64,000 nucleotides of DNA from the NCBI RefSeq assembly GCF_914767665.1, contig NC_059504.1, positions 16,680,501 through 16,744,500 of the forward strand, in the 5' to 3' direction. The translations under genes were made by a program, and so were the position numbers. Below, in pieces: positions 10,792 to 23,205 of the stretch. The notes under the pieces were generated by a model. That model was given only the letters and a program-made list of their open reading frames with translations, made no database searches and was not told the origin of the DNA. Positions within the stretch are counted from its first letter, which is position 1. Each line of letters begins with the position of its first letter. The DNA comes from Harmonia axyridis. Its lineage: Eukaryota > Arthropoda > Insecta > Coleoptera > Coccinellidae.

Positions 10792-12160
10792 TCATGTAAA
10801 AATATCACTGTCTAAAAATTCCTGTACACTATAGAAAGCAGTCTTCAACAGCATCTTTTTCATCTCCAGACTGAATCGCTTTTCATCCAACCTCTTGAAA
10901 GCATTTGGAACTTTATTATAAAAAACAGGACCCCAATGGTCAATGAACTTTTGGGATGAGGTAAGTCGATGGTAAGGTATTTCTAGAGCAGATTTATTCC
11001 TTGTGTTGAAAGCATGTCTGTTCATATTTCTTGGAAACTGTTCAATATTTTGGTGAACATATTTTAAACAGGCTAGGATATACATGCTTGATATTGTAAG
11101 TATCCTCCCTGATACAAACGAACTCCTACAGCTGTCTCCGGCTTTAAGGCCGCAAAGTGTTCTGATTGCCCTCTTTTGCAGCCTAAAAACTCTAGATGCT
11201 TCCGATGTTCCTCCCCAAAAAACTATCCCATATGAGGCCAAAGAATGGAAATTAGCGAAATACGCTAACCTAGCTATCTCGTCTGAAGTGCACATTTTTA
11301 TCCTACGAATCGAAAAAAGAGCCGCTGACAACTTTCGGGTTAAGACATCTATATGGGTTTTCCAACCCAACTTACTCTCCAGATGTAGTCCGAGTAACTT
11401 GATAGAGGATACTTGTTGAGTTGCATGTGAAAGCGAAACTTGTTGAGTTTTTGAATCGTTCAATTTCAACCTATTTGCCTGAAACCATTCTTTTATCCTC
11501 TCCAACACAAAATTCACCATCTCACGAATCTCTTTCGGGTTTGAACCCTTAACCAATACAGAGGTATCATCAGCATACAAGGTGATCCCATAACATTCCA
11601 TACTATCTATGATATCATTGATGAAAATGAGGAATAACATCGGTCCCAGGACAGAACCCTGCGGCACTCCCTTACCAATGTTTCCGACAGCCGACTTTCG
11701 ATCCTTCCACGCAACCTGTTGCCTTCTGTCAGCCAAATACGAAGATATCAGATCGAGTGATATCCCTCTAACACCATAATATTCCAGCTTCTCGAGTAAA
11801 ATGTCATGATCGACGGTGTCAAAAGCCTTTGTCAAGTCGAGGCAGATCAATTCCACTATTTCATGATTATCCCAAGCAGTAGTAGTCTTCTTAATAACTT
11901 CCCATATTGCCGATATGACTGATTTTCCCTTCCTGAAACCATGTTGATGTTTCGAGAAAATGTTATTTTTATCAAAGAACCCAACCAATCTTTTCTTTAT
12001 TATGATTTCAAATACTTTAGACAGAGGTGGCAATATTGATATGGGTCTATAATTTTGAGGTAGGTTTATATTTCCTCCTTTATAGATAGGAACCACTAGG
12101 GCTCTCTTCAGTTTCTTAGGGAATACTCCCTGCTCCATACATTTGTTAATAAAACTGCGA
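10792..12160 (-). pseudogene. Jockey reverse transcriptase domain
   Basis: The 448-residue open part (12138 down to 10792) holds the full polymerase core. PIYKGG and NYRPISILPPLSKVFE lie near residues 18-45, HGFRKGKS near 66, the catalytic DLTKAFDTVDHD at about 101-112, GVPQGSVLGP at 157-166 and the catalytic box YADD at 188-191, followed by the thumb and a C-terminal region without RNase H. The apparent first methionine is internal: in the intact reading the frame continues upstream as SFINKCMEQGVF. The RT itself shows no stop, so copy decay is mild, but it is cut off from the endonuclease by a frameshift near 12160-12175. Confidence 0.85.
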
Positions 12161-13378
12161 GAGGGAGGGATATTTGCTCCTTAACTTCTTTCAATATTCT
12201 CGTTGAGAAGTCGTCTATATCAGGAGTCTCTTTAGATTTGAGCTGACCTATGATGTTTTCAATTTCGCAAGCGTCAGTAGGCTGAAGAAAACATGAATCT
12301 TTGTTTTTTATCCTCACATTTCGCATATAATCATGTGCTGACCCATCGGTTGGTAGCACTCCGTTATAAACATTTTCTCCTAAGCCACAGAAATACTCGT
12401 TTAGTTCCTCAGCACAGAGTTCAGAATCAGGTGATTTTTTTTTCCGCGTGTTAGTTTCTTTTCTGATTATATTCCAGATAGTTTTCTGTTTGTTTTCGGA
12501 ATTTTGTATCAGTCTCGAATTTTCATGTTTATGGGCTCGAAGCAGTTCTTCATGATATCTTTTTTTGAAGATTTTATATATTTCATAATCAGTATCATTT
12601 TTGGTGGTTATTGCTTTCACTGCAAGAGCATCCAAGTGATTTTTCATTTTCTTCTGCTCTTCTGACATATGCAAATTTCTCATTTTTCTATTTCTATATT
12701 TCACTGGAAAACACTGCTCAAAACCCCCCAAGATTGCATCATATATACAGTTGAAAACTTCTTCCGCAGAACCATCCTCCAGAAAATCAGACCACTGACA
12801 TTGAGAAAGCCTCTCTCTAAACTTATTGATGTTGGTTTCATTTATTTCTCTCATTTTCACTCTTTGTTTTTCTAGGTGTCTTCTGTTTTTTGAGGTAGTA
12901 AGTATTTGAGCCCTATGATCAGAGACGTGCAACTCCTCCGCTCTCACAACGAAGTCATTTGTATCGAGGCTCGTGAAAATGTTATCGATGCATGTCGAAC
13001 TTATATTTGTTATACGCGAGGGTTCAGTAGTACTCAAAGTCAGACCAAAAGAGCAGAATAGTTCGATTAGATCTCTTGTTTCATTTTTACATAAAGAGAA
13101 GTCCATATTAAAATCACCCATAACATAAATTTCATGTGTGTTGAAGTTTTCCGACAAGTTTAGTAGCATCATTTCCATATTTTCCATAAAAAGCTGTAAA
13201 TTTCCCATTGGTGGTCGGTAACATGCCACAAAAACACACTTCAGCTTAGGGACCTGCACCGCAGATAATTCAACATGACCTTCTATTGATAACTCCACTA
13301 AACCCGGAAGATTCTCGCAGAACAAGCTCTCATGAGCCAAAATCATTGTTCCACCGTGTCCCATATTTAATATATTCT
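12108..13378 (-). pseudogene. Jockey AP-endonuclease-like domain, N-terminally truncated
   Basis: The open frame reaches 13421, but its first 15 or so residues (MESDISPYCRIHNKQ) are translated from flanking MITE sequence. Genuine element sequence begins around ILNMGHGGTM. Recognisable endonuclease motifs are the YRPP loop near residue 69, MGDFNMDF at about 101-108, and VSDHRAQI near 166 (the catalytic-site histidine motif SDH). The N-terminal catalytic residues of the endonuclease fold are lost by truncation. The frame then runs through the linker to KEVKEQIS, after which a frameshift ends it at 12108. It cannot make a working ORF2 protein. Confidence 0.85.
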
Positions 13379-13611
13379 GCTTATTATGAATTCGACAATA
13401 AGGAGAAATATCGGATTCCAAAAATTCAAATTTGCATATTTAATTAGGAATCATTCAAATAAATATATTTCATTCAATATAATATACATTCATAATGAAA
13501 TAGTTAAATTGTGGATTTGGAAATATATCACAATTCGACAAAGTAATCTAACCATTTTGGGAACATGTAAAAATGGCGTATAATTTCTCTATCTATGTTT
13601 ATTACTCTATG

Positions 13612-14530
13612 GGTTTTTCCAAAGGCTTCATGAAAAATCGAATTATTTCAAAAACAAACTTGGGTCATTTATTCCATGCAATCCAAAAATGAAATAAAAC
13701 AATAAGAAACATATACTTGATTATTTATACTTTTTTGGTATACCTTGTGTATTCCCAAACAATTTGAAAATATTGATCTTACATAGTCCAACCATATCTA
13801 ATGTCTCGAAAAAAATAAATAAATACATAAAATTCAGATTCAAATAAAAGTAAAAAGTCAAGAAAAGTTCGGAAGTAGTGGCAGCGATGGGCTCGATAAA
13901 ATACCGATCTCAAGAAAGAAAATATGAGAAACTGTCGATTCGTTGGAAATTTCAATAATATCCTGATTCATATATTGCAGATACTCGACAATAAATCAAC
14001 GATACACAGGCTTCTTCCCCATAAAGCACCAGTTTGGCAGCTTCGAAATTGTTCTGGCACATGTAATATGTCAGAATATGATTCATTCCCGCTGAAATTT
14101 GTTACAAAGTTACTTCACCTCCTATCGAACAAAATTCTAGCATTACGTTCACGTAAAAGATTTAACAAACTTCGTGAAATGTACTTCGAAACGCAAATAT
14201 ACTCAACAACTCCGATAAAAATATTTTCAATCAATCTTACTCCATACATTAAACTGGGTACGAAGTTGGAAATTTTCAAGGACACGGTAGAATCGATTGA
14301 TTTGAAATTGCTCTCAGGTGAACAGATTTCGTTTTTCTTTTCGCACGATGAAGCTTTCTGGAGTACTTACGGCAATTTTTGTCTTTTTTTTCAGTATAAC
14401 GTTAAATTGTGCAGCATATTAATATTCGTGTATTAGTGAAACTGATGTAGCAAAAACATCACTTTTGTATAGTCTACACATTTGAGTTTTCAATAGTTAG
14501 TGAATCAGTTATTCGACCAACTGGAGATTT
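13612..14530. other. intergenic with one long unexplained ORF
   Basis: The longest open frame outside transposons here is 13924-14436 (+), 170 codons from an ATG, with no domain that I recognise, biased to I, L, F, K and N as expected of AT-rich non-coding DNA. No splice sites or promoter support it. I list it as possible but unlikely coding sequence. Confidence 0.25.
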
Positions 14531-14539
14531 TGGTTATCG

Positions 14540-14900
14540 GCGGATCAGATAGGTTGTTTCGACCACGACCGTTTTTGCTTGATGTTGTCGTAAATGATCC
14601 ACTTATAATCTCAAGTTTGCAACCACTTGAAAAATGGATCGATTATGTTGCAATTCGTAGATAGAAATTCGGTCTATAAGATTTTTTGGGTTAACTCGTG
14701 TGGTACCCATACATCGAGCTAGTCTTATGTACACGGTTGACGCTTTCAAATTCAACTCGATTAATCATGAAAATTTTTGGTATACAAATTCTCATCTTTT
14801 TAACGTCATCTAGTTGTACCCAATCGGACTAATACAAACCGAGATACAGATAACTAAAGCTATCTAATGAATTTCTGTTAACTACACCTAATAGGTATAT
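14540..14900 (-). mobile_element. mariner (DD34D-type) relic
   Basis: Reverse-strand translation recovers IDPFFKWLQT, then KWIIYDNIKQKRSWSKQ, a known mid-transposase block of mariner elements (KWVxYDN...RSW). The terminal region near 14800-14890 (TTGTACCCAATCGGACTAAT, GAGATACAGATAACTAAAG) matches the 5' end of the mariner at 54.5 kb. Most of the catalytic domain is deleted. Confidence 0.65.
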
Positions 14901-15170
14901 CAATTATGTTTGTTGATTGATTGAAATTGATTGCGGATATGTGATCTCAACATAAATGACTAGTTGAATAAATAAGTTCATTGAAGCAGAAAAAATATAA
15001 GGAAAAACAGTTTCTGAAAAACAATTAATTCATAAGCCACGCATCAATAAACAAATTACAACCCACAAAAGTATATACTTGTTCGTGGGGGAATAATATA
15101 AAAACCATAAACTCCAAAAAACAACTACCAATGAGTTCAGATAAAACAAATACAATATAAGTACAACAAA
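14901..15170. other. intergenic, nothing recognised
   Basis: A-rich DNA immediately 3' of the LINE on the opposite strand; may include its 3' UTR. Confidence 0.4.
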
Positions 15171-15174
15171 ACAA

Positions 15175-16210
15175 ATGTGTCAAACAATGTTAACCCTGTT
15201 GAAAATTTTCCTCGAAAATTCATTATCCTGTGACTTGATCCATGTCTTGATTCCACTGGTGGAAAGTGTTCGAGAATTAACTGTCCTTAGATTTGAAGGT
15301 AAGATGCTATATGAAACCGGTGCAAGATAAGTAAAAGTTCGCAATTCCAATGTTTTTCCGACTTGCGGTTGCTGTACTGGATGTCCCCTGATCTCATAAT
15401 GTCTAGGTATAATCTGTGGTCGTTCATACTGGTATAACAAAAGCGATCTTCCATATAATTGCCTGATGCTGAACACCTCAGCCTCCCTGTACAGAATATC
15501 AGTAGGGTATGTTATATTTGTCCTATACATTACTTTCAAAATCCATTTTTGTATAACCTCAAGGGGTTCACAATAAAAATCCGCTGGGCCACCCCAACTC
15601 AAAATGCCATAATTGAAATGTGGTTCTACCAACGCCAACGCGCAATATACTCGCCTGAGCTCTTTCATCATATATCTCTCAACATTCTGAACACAGGTAC
15701 CAGTTGTCGTAATTTTTAAACAATATAATCTGATTGCATTTCCCATCGTAAGTGATTATCAATGTCAACCCCCAAGTATTAAATGTCATCTGTTTTGAAT
15801 ATTTCTGTATCTCCCACCTTCAGACTTTCAACATTTGGAAATTCCTTCTTCTTGCTTGTGAATAGCATGTATTTAGTTCTGTCATAATTTAAAGTTAGCT
15901 TATTTACTGTGAAATAATCTAGAATGATGTTAAAATGATGATAAAAAGAGATTTGGATTTCAATGCTTCCCAAGTTTGTGCTTCAAACAAAATAACTGTG
16001 TCATCAGCAAGGCTAATTATCTCACACTCTTATTGCAAGTCAAATAAGCTATTTATGTAAATCAGAAAATATAGGTCCAGTACTGTACCTTGGGGTACCC
16101 CACATGTTACTATTCTCTCTTCACTAATTACATTATCTATTCTGACCACTTGTTGCTTCATATTTCCCCATAAATGAGAATTTAACAGATTGAGGTCCAG
16201 ATTTTTCGGA
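15175..16210 (-). mobile_element. non-LTR retrotransposon 3' fragment
   Basis: Three reverse-strand segments in broken frames make one RT C-terminus. Near 16100 is CGVPQGTVL; near 16000 is ISLADDTVILFEA (catalytic ADD). At 15973-15779 is a thumb segment with KLTLNYDRTKYMLF and KVGDTEIFKTDDI. At 15746-15180 is a 188-residue tail with PHFNYGILSWGG and GRSLLLYQYE. Order and motifs fit a Jockey/CR1-like LINE, 5'-truncated at about 16205. At least two frameshifts and an in-frame stop (in LFDLQ*ECE) make it dead. Confidence 0.8.
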
Positions 16211-18929
16211 ACGAAAAAGAATCGGAACTATGTCCACAGTAAAAAATTTTCAGAATGAGCACACCTATTATCTATATTGCAATGTTTGTCATAAAACTTG
16301 TAGAACACCCGATATAAGTGGGTTTCAAAATGATACAGTTCGAAAACAGAATAGTTTCAGTCAAGTCAAGCTTCAGTACAGGTAGGAGATCCTAGGATTA
16401 TATTCACATCCAGAAATGAAAATAGCAATTACTACATGCGCTCTCGTAAAACAAAAACGGCGAAAAACAACATCAAACACTCCAATAACTCCACATCGTT
16501 CTAATGGACGAAAAAATTACTTCCATTGGAATCAAACAATTGGAACACATTTCAAACATCACGTTAAAACTTATAGAGCCGAGTGTGGCAAAACTACCGT
16601 AACGTTCCAGTGATGTTCAATGGCACAAAGGTCCGAACAATGTTTTCAGAACTTCCCTTACCCCGTCCACAATAAAATCAGTAGCGGCGCTAGATATCAA
16701 CGTTGTCACCGATGATGAGCCCACTCAAAAAAGTTGTGACTATATTTCTATATGCATGAGTTGATGTATTTATCTATAATCGCAGATTGAACAGTCAACA
16801 ACAATATAAAAGTAAGCAATTCAGTATGCGAATGGTTGATTCTTTGTGCTTCTTTATGTTTTGTTCGTTACAAAATTCCAATTTTATAGAGTAGTTCGAA
16901 ACTGAAGGTGAAAACGAAAATGAAAGATTTCTTAGATAACTAAAAGAAAAAAATTCATTTGGATATACACTAGACCGCAATCGATTTGCTTTAAAGATAC
17001 AAAGTGTTTCTTGTTGTCCAACTTTTTTTGTGATGATTATACAAGTTTATGGAATCTTTATGAATTATTGCTACAAGTTGAGCCAATTAGTACCAAAATT
17101 AATGACTGAGTTATTCACCAGAGCTCACCTTTTGCATTTTTATAGTAATTTGGATTTACCTGAGGATTTCGAGAGAATTTTGCGAATAATTTTTATATCG
17201 GTAGCATATACAAAAAACCTATAGGCAGCACAAAAGTTTTGTAGAGTTCAAAGTTTATTTCAATTTTTTCGAAGAAGTAGTAGTTCTTTCAAAAAAGTGC
17301 TGGAAAAAAATTATTTCAATTGAAATCACTTTGTAGTTTTGTATTCGATATTGGCATATCACGTGATATTAAATCAAATTGGAATATTTATGGTGAATTT
17401 CAATTAAATATCTTGTGTAGTGCGAATGATAAGAAAAAAATCAAAATTTATATTTCAAAAACGAAACATTTGGAAGCTCATGTTTATGGGAAAATTTTTC
17501 TTACAATTAACTGACAAACTTCTCATTTGTGTTTGTATCTTCAATTAAGGAACGCCTATTCGCAGGTTGCAGCTTTACATCATTTATCTTTATCAGTATG
17601 AGTGAAGAACTATGAACATCGGTTCCAGTGGAGCTTGAAGTCGCTATTCATTTGTTACATTCATTTTGTAACTAGATTCAAGAATTGTACAATGTAGAAT
17701 TTTAATCCAGGAGCTCGATTGTTCGTGGAAAAAATAAGCTATGTATTTGAGTCCCATTTTGACATACCTATGGGGCAAAGAAAAAAACGTAATCTAGCAT
17801 GAGAAAATACTGATCAATTCAAATCATTTTCCAAAGCCATAACTGATTAGGACCCACTTGAAAAGTAAAATGACCCAAGAAAAACTATTTGCCTTATCAG
17901 TTATCTCAACCAAAGCGCAAATAGCGACTGCTAATTAATACTAATAACTCTATTCAACCTGAATTAAACCTTCTCCATTATTCAGATCACAAGCCACAAG
18001 GTGGGGAAAAAGGGGTTTTCGGTAAAACATCATCTAACTGAATTCAAAGTACAACTATAAATTATCCTTGTGTAGGTCAAATTCAGTAAACCCAAAATAT
18101 GACAACCAAATCACCTTCTCGATATTCATAATAAATATTATATCCACAAATATTATCAACAAAAATAAATCGCAGATGAATAATGACACAAAGGTCATAA
18201 ATAACATATGGCATATAATAAAAAATCAGTTTCGAGTTACTTGAACGACTTAACGTCCTTATTCTCTTAGTTTCAACAGTGGCATCAAACTTTCTCTGAA
18301 TATCCTTCATAAGATTTCACTCCGTCATTTATGTTGGCTATTATGAAGGTTTAATGAGTCTACTTGATGAAGGATATTCAAAATGAATATCAAAAAATTT
18401 GTGTCTATTCCTCCACGATAATATATTTCTATGATATATTTGGGTTATTTTCGTCTTGGAATATAATTCAAATTCTAAAAATGACAAAATTAATAACCAA
18501 CCAAAAAGAAATTCAGAATAACTGAAACTATACAAATGGAGTAAACGGTTAACAAAGTGAATAACTGAATTAACTTAAAGACAGACGTTCGTTTTGGAAT
18601 TTTTGTATTCAATAATACAATTTCTCATCAGTTACTTAAAGTTCAACAAAATTCCTGAATTTACCTACTTACCACTTTTATATCTACTTTACAAAAATTG
18701 CAATTGAGGAACTGAACGTAACTGTTTCTCTAGTGAGGATTCGCAGAGAAAGGAAATTCTTCATAGATATGGTCATGTTAATTATGATGAAATTCTGAAC
18801 GAATTCAATGGGATTGAAGGTTGTGAAATCAATTAATTTGAATTACAATTTGAATAAATCACATAATAAATTCGGTTAATAGTCTATATTCATAAGTTGT
18901 ATCCTTTCTGCCTGGTATATGGAAAATAC
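16211..18929. other. intergenic, nothing recognised
   Basis: About 2.7 kb of AT-rich DNA. Open frames at 16416-16613, 17030-17224 and 17320-17514 (+) have no motifs. No TIR or LINE signal was found. Confidence 0.5.
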
Positions 18930-19360
18930 CCCACAAATCCGATTTCGCCGAGGTCTACATTTGGTCTAGCGACGCCACTGTGTGACATGCACGAAAAATT
19001 AATCCGATTCGAACTCTACACCGTTTCCAGAAGCGCCGGCTAGGCGTGATGAAAAATTGCAGCCGTTGATCTCCCGGTTAAGCCCATGGACGCTTTTATC
19101 TTACCGGTGCCAATTATGGCTGCTGGATAGATAATGGACGAAATAAACGTTTCAATAAATAATCAGCCCGAATGGGATGTCCTGACCCCCATCTCGACGT
19201 GGCCGGCGGACGTGCAGACGCTCCGGATCACTTTACCGCTTTTAATTACGCCAATAAAGCCGTGATGTGTGAGGTGGAGGGGGTAATGGTGGGGTCTTTT
19301 TAATGGTAAGGGGATCGGTATCGATGGTTCGATAGGGTTTTATGGTTGCTTTTAATTTGT
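18930..19360. promoter_or_regulatory. GC-richer island, candidate conserved enhancer
   Basis: A block of clearly higher GC than its surroundings without an open frame. It holds homeodomain- and GATA-like cores (TTTTAATTACGCC, TTTTATCTTACCGG, CAATAAAGCCGTGATG, ATAGATAATGG) in close spacing. It is not repeated elsewhere in the window. This is the look of a conserved non-coding element near a developmental gene, but conservation cannot be judged from one sequence. Confidence 0.35.
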
Positions 19361-19599
19361 AATCGACTCGGTCAGTTTACTGATGTTTCGAATGGTTATT
19401 CATGATTATTCAAGTGAAATTCTTTAATTTTTTATGAAATGTTATTGGATATGACATCGTTTTCGGAACATAAATGAAAATACTCATTAAGATGAGACAG
19501 TTTTAATTAATATCGAGATGAATTCATATCGAGTGAAGATCGAAACAATCAAACAAATGAGAATACTGAAAATATTATTCTTTCCATTTTCAGAATATC

Positions 19600-19960
19600 T
19601 CGAAAAAATACTACCATGTGGTACTCTTCAGCCGTGTCAAGTTAAATTGATAATCTTTCATCTTTGGATGAATATTTATTCCCCCAAATGTGTGATGACG
19701 TATGCTGAGATCACTTCAGAATATTATTGAACATTTTACCCCTTTGTGGACTTCTTCATGCCGAAGGTTAAATTAACCACACTTTATTGCTGAAAGTTTT
19801 AACGGTCGTATAACTTCGAACCGTTCGTTATTAGAGAAATCTTGATAAATATCATGAAAATAAAACAATAAGAATTTGGTTACTCCAACCTTGCAGTACT
19901 TCAAGAGAAAGTAGTACCATATGGTATTCTTCAGTCATGTTAAGTCATTCAATAAGGAGA
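19600..19960. repeat. dispersed partial copy of the 24.7-27.3 kb array unit
   Basis: Contains CTACCATGTGGTACTCTTCAG-like sequence (palindrome at 19612-19623), then GACTTCTTCATGCCGAAGGT, TTAACCACACTTTATTG and a second TACCATATGGTA at 19915-19926 followed by TTCTTCAGTCATGT. The same blocks in the same order occur at 25270-25460 and 26040-26090. Confidence 0.65.
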
Positions 19961-20975
19961 AGGAATTTTCTCAATCTCCTCAAATGCTTTTCAAATGTTC
20001 AGCAGTGTGAGGTTACTTTACTATTGAGCTTATTCCTCTAATAACCAGCTAAAGCTGTGTTATTTGAATAGTGTGATATATGAAATGAAATCGTGTATGT
20101 ATACACGATAACATTTGAATGGAAGGACATGAGAACTTGAAATTTGCAAGGTTAGTTTGAATCGGAATTGTCGAATTTGAGTCTATTGAATGACAAAATC
20201 AAAATTTGCATTGAGATGTACAATAAAATATAATCCAAAATTTGTTTTGATCCCATAAATTAAACCATGAAATATTCGAGAAGAATATTTAGAGAAAACT
20301 ACACATTAATTCAGTGAGCTCAGAACTGATGAAATTGAGATTCAATTGAAGCTGAAAATCATCAAAGCCAACAAGAATATTGAGAAAGAAATATTTAATA
20401 TTTCCGAATCTGATCGGATTGGGATTTTGCATCGAGAATGGTCATTTTACGCGTTCTGCCAAATGCCGTGATTGATTTCAGTGATAACCGATCTGTTCAG
20501 GTTGAAATTTTGCATGTATATCAAAAATAACAATTTCAAGCATCTTGCAAAATTTCGTGTTGATAGCGTCGTCATCAGAATCCGTAAAAATTTAGGAATA
20601 TAATAACTCCGAATGAATTGAGCTGTTGAGCGATTATATGCCAATCGCTCTATTGGAGACCGCATAAATGCCTGTACACAGTTCTGTGGTCACCAAGGGT
20701 TCAATTGGTGCATGAATGAACAAGCGCTCAAAAACTCCCAACTTCACGTCAGTTCTCTTAAATGTCGGCATTCTTCAATGAGTTCTTGTTTACTTCATTC
20801 CATCCAGATATGTTAATGAAAAATTTTCCAAAATTTTTTTTAGCGTAAATGGATATTCGTGTGATCTCAATGATTTATTTTTTCATTTCTTATTTTCTCA
20901 ATATGTGATGTTCTTGTCATTAGCTAATTTCCTGTTGTGTCTAATCATCCAACGTTATAATGACCACGTCAATGT
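19961..20975. other. intergenic, nothing recognised
   Basis: AT-rich, no gene or named repeat. It includes an imperfect palindrome ATCGTGTATGTATACACGAT near 20092. Confidence 0.45.
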
Positions 20976-21960
20976 ATGAATAATATATTCGAAAACAAGT
21001 CACAGAATAAGCTGCAACACGAGCAACAAAGAGCTTGTTTTCGATCGCATGAGTGTTGGAATTGCCTTCTGCAACGAGTATTAGATGCTATTCTCTCTAT
21101 TTCAGTCAAGCTTTGTGAAATATTGTCGAAATTCAATGAAAAATTTAAATTATTCATTCTTGTGACTTTTGCATTGTATCTTGGCAGTTGGTGTGACTGT
21201 TACGAATATTGACAGATTGAGGAATTTGAATTTGAATGGTACGTTTCGAATTTTGGAAAAATCAATAATTATCTATTCATTAATTTCGTGAATTGTGTCT
21301 GAGGAAATCGATTCAACACCCCCAGAATTAAGAGAAATGGCAAATTTTGTTGCGATGCATTTCACTTTATTCATGTAGGATCCAGTTACTTATTGTTCCC
21401 TGTAAATAATTGCGATGGTCAACCGGATGCTTGGAAACCTATAATTTCTTTTTAGTGTCGAGGGCATGGCAGTTTCAATTGATTTACAGGGAAGGAATTG
21501 TTATTGTACATAATGTAAAAAGGATGTGTTATTCTTCGAGGTGTGGAAGATATGTCAAGAGTTGTAAATCTTGAAGAGATTTATTGGGGGGTTGATTAGG
21601 TTCGGAGACAACACGGTTGTACCAGATGTGTAACATCTGTTTATCAGGTTCTAGTCCTTCTAGAATATTCGATTTCCAGGAATCCGCGAAGATCTTTGTG
21701 GGCGGTACGGCAAAGCTCTTATTGGACTAGGGGATGGTACTTTTCCTTAAGGGAACTTTTAGACGATCGATTAACCAAGCCTACATTCATATTATATACT
21801 ATTGACCATTAGCGTGTGTTGAGATTTGATAGGATCGGAAGTCAATATAGACAATCACAAACCAAAAAATATAACTGAGAACAATGCTGTAATGAGTTCA
21901 TTATAGCACTGTTTTGAGGACTGTAATGAACTCATAACGAGACTGAAATAGAGAAATTCA
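20976..21960 (+). repeat. dispersed repeat family E, copy 1, with internal insertion
   Basis: 20976-21392 and 21791-21960 match, in order, a continuous sequence at 39.93-40.43 kb. Shared landmarks are CTTCTGCAACGAGTATTAGA, TTGTATCTTGGCAGTTGGTG, TTCAACACCCCCAGAA-type sequence, and the near-palindrome TGCTGTAATGAGTTCATTATAGCA (written here as arms TGCTGTAATGA / TCATTATAGCA, 21895-21918). About 400 bp at 21393-21790 is absent from the other copy and is either an insertion here or a deletion there. The small frame corresponding to the 40.2-kb ORF starts with GTG and is broken. Confidence 0.65.
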
Positions 21961-22079
21961 GGTACAAAAAATTTCATGAGATGAAAATTCTAAATACTGC
22001 CTACCACCAAAAATTGTTCACTTCCCAAGCAAAATTCCGCCAAAATATAATGACGGAATTATAAATCCCCCAGTTATTT

Positions 22080-22560
22080 CCTACCGAAGTCCCAACGCTA
22101 AATAACATATCCTTCCCGCATAAGTCCACACGATAGAAAAACGACTCTGCGAGTTTCCCGCTTCTGCACCGGATCTAGCAGACACGTCCTTTCTTCCAGC
22201 GCCGAACGAGGTTAATGAATGCCTAATCCACTTTCCGGTATAATTGGAAGGTTCATGAAATAACCTTTTCAGTTTTCAGGGCCTTTTCAAATAAGTTCTG
22301 ATGAATACGTCGAGTGGTGCGGCGCAGCAAATACGCCCGTCTACGTAAGGACGTAGTGACCTGGCGCTCAAAAGGCAAATTCCCGGGACGCACGCACTCA
22401 TTTTTCCGGATAATCATACGCGTGGCGTATTATGCGAAAGTTCCGCTTTTGAAAACGGCCTACGGTTGCAACTATATACCGTTCGAAGGCTCGGTAACAA
22501 GTTGGAACTAGGGTCTGATGAGGGCGTATGGATTTTAATTTCCACTCGGGTATTTTCATA
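22080..22560. promoter_or_regulatory. second GC-richer island, candidate conserved element
   Basis: Higher GC than the flanks, unique in the window. It contains ATAATCATACGCGTGGCG, GTCTACGTAAGGACGTAG and TATACCGTTCGAAGG. The 65-codon frame at 22314-22511 has no motif. Likely regulatory or a non-coding transcript; no direct proof. Confidence 0.3.
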
Positions 22561-23205
22561 ACCTGGAATTACAAGCGTTCTTTGGATAAATTGTAAGTGA
22601 GGTTGGAGTTACAAGGATAAGGTTAGATAAATATGTATAAAAATTTAGAAACATATATTATTCAAGAATTCACTTTTACATTAACAATTGTTTTTTTTTT
22701 AGATCAACGAACTCGTTCTTTTTCAATAGTTCATTCATGTTGGATCAGCATCTTCTGGGTATGATTTCGAAAATATCCTCTTTCAGAAACATTTGGTATG
22801 CCCATAGATTGGGAAGCGTAGTGAGTGATTGATGGGATCCAAATTGGGACTATGCATTTTTCTGCGTCAAAGGTTCTTATATGGTTATTGTAAGAAACTC
22901 TTTATTCGTACTGTTTGTGTAAGAAAGAATTATGGAATTTGGCCGATCGTGAAATATCATAAGCTTGCGCGTAAACAATATCAACACAGATGGCTCGATC
23001 CATAACGCAAGATACATATAGATCAATATAGATTTGAAGATTGATTCGTACTTAGTTCGCTAAAATTGTGCCTGACTTTTGTTATTATTCTTTTGACTTT
23101 CCGCTTTATTCTCTTGAATATTTACGCTTTCAAAATACCCGCATTATTCGTCGATATTGTCTTTTTGCTTACTCATTTTGTTATTGTTTTTGCTTTTGAA
23201 ACCAG
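22561..23205. other. intergenic or intron, nothing recognised
   Basis: AT-rich; ends in a pyrimidine-rich tract before the exon candidate at 23206. Confidence 0.45.

Larger units (their letters stand above)
10632..13378 (-). mobile_element. Jockey-type LINE, 5'-truncated, inserted in MITE
   Basis: A minus-strand non-LTR retrotransposon of about 2.75 kb. Its 3' end is a short tandem tail of ATAATC units (10632-10670, seen reversed). Its 5' end is truncated within the endonuclease at about 13378, where MITE sequence resumes (TATTCTGCTTATTATGAATT). It carries an endonuclease part and a reverse transcriptase part in two frames. The arrangement shows that it landed in an already inserted MITE. 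Confidence 0.9.
10304..13611. mobile_element. MITE with 9-bp TSD, copy B, split by a Jockey LINE
   Basis: Left part 10304 to about 10631 and right part about 13379-13611 together match the uninterrupted copy at 56.1 kb in the same orientation. The ends are CAGAGTAATAAACATAG and, reversed, CATAGAGTAATAAACATAG. Flanks are GGTTTTCCT at 10295-10303 and GGTTTTTCC at 13612-13620, a 9-bp duplication with one length change. Removing the LINE restores a MITE of about 0.56 kb, close to copy D. Confidence 0.85.

Noticed and set aside
11084..11419. 111-codon plus-strand frame
   Set aside because: Antisense shadow of the Jockey reverse transcriptase.
13924..14436. 170-codon plus-strand frame as a real gene
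   Set aside because: No domain, residue bias of AT-rich non-coding DNA, no supporting splice or promoter signal; mentioned only as low-confidence.
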